Shown: positions 42,468-42,526 of the stretch, one piece after another
Numbering within the stretch: position 1 is the stretch's first letter
Layout: each line of letters starts with the position of its first letter
Origin: an uncultured Lactobacillus sp.
Lineage (GTDB): Bacteria > Bacillota > Bacilli > Lactobacillales > Lactobacillaceae
Assembly: GCA_946477855.1 (NCBI GenBank)
Contig: CAMKZU010000015.1
Span: 1 to 42,526, forward strand
Direction: 5' to 3'
Length of the DNA stretch: 42,526 nucleotides
Made by a program: the position numbers and the translations under genes
The notes under the pieces: model-generated
Told to the model about the DNA's origin: nothing
What the model saw: the letters and a program-made list of their open reading frames with translations, nothing else
Database searches by the model: none

Positions 42468-42526
42468 TGACCCCTAAAATTAGGACACTTTATATTAGCT
42501 ATTAACTGAGGACTAACTGCCGATAT
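42468..42526. mobile_element. Possible end of an insertion sequence at the right edge
   Basis: TGACCCCTAAAATTAGGACA, 33 bases after the nth stop, looks like the terminal repeat of an IS3-type element, and GAGG followed 12 bases later by an AT at the very edge could be the start of its first gene. The other end and the transposase lie outside the window, so this is a guess from appearance. Confidence 0.3.

Noticed and set aside
1-42526. CRISPR array, tRNA or rRNA genes
   Set aside because: No regularly spaced repeats and no tRNA- or rRNA-like stretches were seen on either strand by eye.

Overview
The window looks like chromosome of a Lactobacillus sensu stricto or a close relative. The DNA is AT-rich, there is a mevalonate operon in the order mvk-mvaD-pmk-fni, a RexB/RexA (AddB/AddA) recombination pair, a DnaQ-DinG fusion followed by a TseB-like protein, asnS, dnaD, and an endonuclease III without its iron-sulfur cysteines. 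No rRNA, tRNA or CRISPR array was seen. All names come from reading motifs and gene order; no database search was possible.

Layout. 1-945: minus-strand pair, a Nudix hydrolase and a membrane protein cut by the left edge. 1155-3883: trmK, a Nif3-like protein and pepT. 4014-12435: an accessory block of three ABC exporter units. The first (ATPase plus two permeases) resembles bacitracin/lantibiotic-type exporters. The other two are related modules, each a YtrA-type GntR repressor, an ATPase and one or more paralogous six-helix permeases (three, then one). The three upstream regions share a 9-6-9 operator-like site beginning AGTGTATTA, which suggests one regulon. 12484-13031: a decayed IS3-family element with both ends still visible. 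13159-20125: a sugar-acid operon with a cre site and a perfect palindrome upstream. It holds a PRD-type activator, a KDPGal-type aldolase, galactitol-type PTS EIIA, EIIB and EIIC, a galactonate dehydratase-like enzyme and a phosphotriesterase-family lactonase, and ends at a strong terminator.

20317-25222 returns to ordinary genes: a 63-residue protein and signal peptidase I on minus; a putative methyltransferase, an orphan MacB/FtsX-like membrane protein, an RsmF-like rRNA methyltransferase and a Cof-type HAD phosphatase on plus. A bidirectional terminator separates these from the convergent mevalonate operon (25223-29241). 29317-39721 is rexB-rexA-dinG-tseB, followed by asnS, dnaD and nth. 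The last 59 bases may be the end of another insertion sequence.

The most interesting system is the sugar-acid operon. It has PTS uptake, a candidate lactonase, a dehydratase and an aldolase that needs a phosphorylated substrate, but no KDG/KDGal kinase. A consistent reading is that the PTS phosphorylates the sugar acid or its lactone during import and the whole pathway runs on 6-phosphates, as in the known D-glucosaminate (dga) pathway. The GntR/ABC array with its shared operators is second: a likely envelope-stress regulon grown by tandem duplication.
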